This document shows, piece by piece, positions 5,994-7,471 of a stretch of 7,471 bases of DNA (position 1 is the first letter of the stretch; every line of letters begins with the position of its first letter). A program made the position numbers and the translations under genes. The stretch comes from Rhodospirillales bacterium (GTDB lineage Bacteria; Pseudomonadota; Alphaproteobacteria; Acetobacterales; Acetobacteraceae): the NCBI GenBank assembly GCA_028866445.1, contig JAGWIE010000059.1, positions 1 through 7,471 on the forward strand, read 5' to 3'. The notes under the pieces were generated by a model that was not told where the DNA came from, did no database searches, and was given only the letters and a program-made list of their open reading frames with translations.

Positions 5994-6989
5994 ATGCGCC
6001 AACCTTTCATAAAGCAGCCTAACGAGGCGGCACAACTGCGTGTGGTGTTTCTGGATCGTGCCACGCTGGGTCCTTCGGTTGTGCTGCGTCCGCTCGCGGT
6101 TCCGCATCAGTTTACAAGCTTCGATGCCACGCCCGCTTCTCTCGTTGCAGCCCGCATCGCAGATGCCGACATCGTCATCACCAACAAAACCCCCATAAAC
6201 GCGGCTTCCATCGCGGCGGCACCCAATTTGCGCCTCATCGCCATTGCCGCGACGGGGACAGACATTGTGGACTTTGCCGCCTGCCGGGCGCGGAAGGTGG
6301 CGGTGTGCAATGTCCGTGGTTATGCGGTGAACACGGTGCCGGAGCATTGTTTCGCTCTCATTCTGGCGTTGCGCCGTAATCTGCTGGCCTATCGCGCCTC
6401 AGTAGCGCAGGGGCGCTGGCAGGAAAGCGGGCAGTTTTGTTATTTCGATCACCCGATCCGCGACCTTGCCGGGGCTACGCTCGGCGTGGTTGGCGGCGGG
6501 GCGATTGGCGCGGCGGTGGCGAAGCTGGGCCGGGCTTTCGGCATGGAGGTTGTTTTCACCGGGCGCAAGGGTGAGGCCGAGACGCGCGATGGCTATGTAA
6601 GTTTCGATGAAATGCTGGGCTGTTCTGACGTTATAACCCTGCATTGCCCGCTCACACCCGCCACGCGCCACCTCATCGGCGCGGCGGAATTCGCGCGCAT
6701 GGCGCGGCATCCCTTGCTTATCAACACCGGCCGGGGCGGGTTGGTGGATGAAGTGGCGCTGGGTGCGGCGCTGCGCAACGGGCAGATCGCCGGGGCGGGG
6801 TTTGATGTTGCCAGCGCGGAACCACCCCCGCCGGGCCACCCGCTCATGGCGCTGTTGGATTTGCCGAATTTTATTCTCACCCCGCATGTCGCCTGGGCGA
6901 GCGAAGAAGCGGTCCAGACCTTGGCGGATCAGCTCATTGGAAATATAGACGCCTTTCTGGCTGACGAACCACGGAATCTTGTACAATGA
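5994..6989 (+). CDS. D-2-hydroxyacid dehydrogenase, probable hydroxypyruvate/glyoxylate reductase
   Basis: Cytoplasmic NAD(P)H-dependent reductase of 331 residues, the usual length for the family. The catalytic triad is complete: R247 in NTGRGGLVDE, E276 in ASAEPPPPGHPL and H298 in TPHVAW. The dinucleotide fold has GVVGGGAIGAAVAKLGRAFG (164-183). The second strand ends in TGRK (189-192) instead of the aspartate that marks NAD use, so NADP(H) is the more likely cofactor. The N-terminal LRVVFLDRATLGP and the ATGTDIVD segment (86-93) are as in glycerate dehydrogenases. The ATG at 5994 is the first one after an in-frame stop and has no proper ribosome site. The gene overlaps the downstream glycerate kinase by ATGA, which points to hydroxypyruvate to D-glycerate as the reaction. 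Glyoxylate to glycolate is a common second activity. Confidence 0.88.
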   Translation: MRQPFIKQPNEAAQLRVVFLDRATLGPSVVLRPLAVPHQFTSFDATPASLVAARIADADIVITNKTPINAASIAAAPNLRLIAIAATGTDIVDFAACRARKVAVCNVRGYAVNTVPEHCFALILALRRNLLAYRASVAQGRWQESGQFCYFDHPIRDLAGATLGVVGGGAIGAAVAKLGRAFGMEVVFTGRKGEAETRDGYVSFDEMLGCSDVITLHCPLTPATRHLIGAAEFARMARHPLLINTGRGGLVDEVALGAALRNGQIAGAGFDVASAEPPPPGHPLMALLDLPNFILTPHVAWASEEAVQTLADQLIGNIDAFLADEPRNLVQ

Positions 6990-7471
6990 CCGATCCTGCC
7001 TTTCTTCTTCGCGCCGCTTTTGATGCCGCTGTGGCCGCCGCCGACCCCATGCGCTGCCTGAAGCCCTTTCTGCCGGAGCGCCCGCGCGGGCGGCTCGTGG
7101 TGCTGGGTGCGGGCAAGGGCGCTGCCTCCATGGCGCGCGCGGTAGAGGAGCATTACGGTGCGCCGCTGGAAGGCATGGTGGTCACGCGGTATGGCCACGC
7201 TTTGCCTACGCAATGGATCGAGGTTGTCGAGGCATCGCACCCAGTGCCGGATGAAGCTGGCATGAAGGCCGCCCAACGTTGCCTGGAAATTGCCCAGGGC
7301 CTGGGGCCGGATGATTTGCTGGTGACGCTGGTTTCAGGCGGCGGCTCCGCGCTGCTTACCTTGCCGTTGCCCGGCATCGCGCTGGAGGAAGTTCAGGCGC
7401 TCTACCGTGCGCTGCTGGCCTCAGGTGCCGCCATCAGTGAGTTCAACTGCGTCCGGCGGCATCTTTCCCAA
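6986..7471 (+). CDS. Glycerate kinase, type II (MOFRL family; GckA/TtuD-like), 3' end missing
   Basis: ATP-dependent kinase that phosphorylates D-glycerate, usually to 2-phosphoglycerate, feeding lower glycolysis. The frame is open from the ATG at 6986 to the end of the window, giving 162 residues of a protein that is normally a little over 400. Recognisable segments: LVVLGAGKGAASMARAVEEH (about 37-56), the conserved GMVVTRYGH (63-71), ASHPVPDEAG (83-92), LVTLVSGGGSALLTLPLPG (112-130) and the start of the conserved EFNCVRRHLS motif at the very end. Its ATG overlaps the dehydrogenase stop (ATGA), so the two are translationally coupled. The neighbour makes D-glycerate, so the pair completes hydroxypyruvate to phosphoglycerate. 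Tartrate and serine-cycle gene sets use the same pair of enzymes. The C-terminal MOFRL domain lies beyond the window. Confidence 0.92.
   Translation, partial: MTDPAFLLRAAFDAAVAAADPMRCLKPFLPERPRGRLVVLGAGKGAASMARAVEEHYGAPLEGMVVTRYGHALPTQWIEVVEASHPVPDEAGMKAAQRCLEIAQGLGPDDLLVTLVSGGGSALLTLPLPGIALEEVQALYRALLASGAAISEFNCVRRHLSQ

Noticed and set aside
5850..6347. 165-codon open frame on the - strand across the reductase/dehydrogenase junction
   Set aside because: Spans two clear genes and a gap, has no recognisable motif, and is basic and low in hydrophobic core residues.
6399..6986. 195-codon open frame on the - strand opposite the dehydrogenase
   Set aside because: Composition is arginine- and histidine-rich as expected for an antisense shadow, and the + strand gene has a complete catalytic triad.
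1..7471. Search for tRNA, rRNA, CRISPR repeats, transposase genes, toxin-antitoxin pairs or defence genes
   Set aside because: None could be recognised; all sizeable stretches are explained by metabolic, transport and regulatory genes.

Overview
The window looks like ordinary chromosomal DNA from a moderately GC-rich proteobacterium. An alphaproteobacterium, perhaps of the Acetobacteraceae, is my best guess from protein style alone, and I hold it with low confidence. No rRNA, tRNA, CRISPR array, IS element or phage gene is visible. Coding density is high; the longest gap without a gene is about 170 bases (2491-2660).

Left part (1-990, + strand): the C-terminal five-sixths of a WrbA-type NAD(P)H:quinone oxidoreductase, followed 27 bases later by a small DoxX-family membrane protein. 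This is probably a small redox or quinone-stress operon. It converges on the next gene at 991-1038, where there is a 9-bp perfect inverted repeat.

Middle (1039-2660): a MocR-type regulator (GntR winged helix fused to an aminotransferase-like PLP domain) lies on the - strand. It is divergent from a rightward gene set. The 170-base divergent region holds a TATAAT box for the regulator, a direct repeat and a palindrome that look like its operator, and a separate 10-bp inverted repeat in the permease leader.

Right part (2661-7471, + strand): an APC-family amino-acid/amine permease, a compact M24 metallohydrolase with all five metal ligands, a flavin reductase fused to an adrenodoxin-type [2Fe-2S] domain, a D-2-hydroxyacid dehydrogenase of the hydroxypyruvate/glyoxylate reductase kind, and the N-terminal part of a type II (MOFRL-family) glycerate kinase that runs off the window. 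The last two overlap by ATGA. A perfect 12-bp hairpin separates the M24 gene from the reductase, and a second terminator-like hairpin followed by T8 lies inside the start of the reductase gene.

Working model (inference): this is a regulated catabolic cluster. A small amino-acid-like compound is imported by the permease, cleaved by the M24 enzyme, and possibly oxidised by an oxygenase that the reductase feeds but that is not encoded here. The carbon would then leave as hydroxypyruvate or glyoxylate, via D-glycerate to phosphoglycerate. The substrate cannot be read from the sequence. I see no clearly new kind of system; the unusual points are the gene combination, the reductase without an oxygenase, and the two terminator-like structures around its start.
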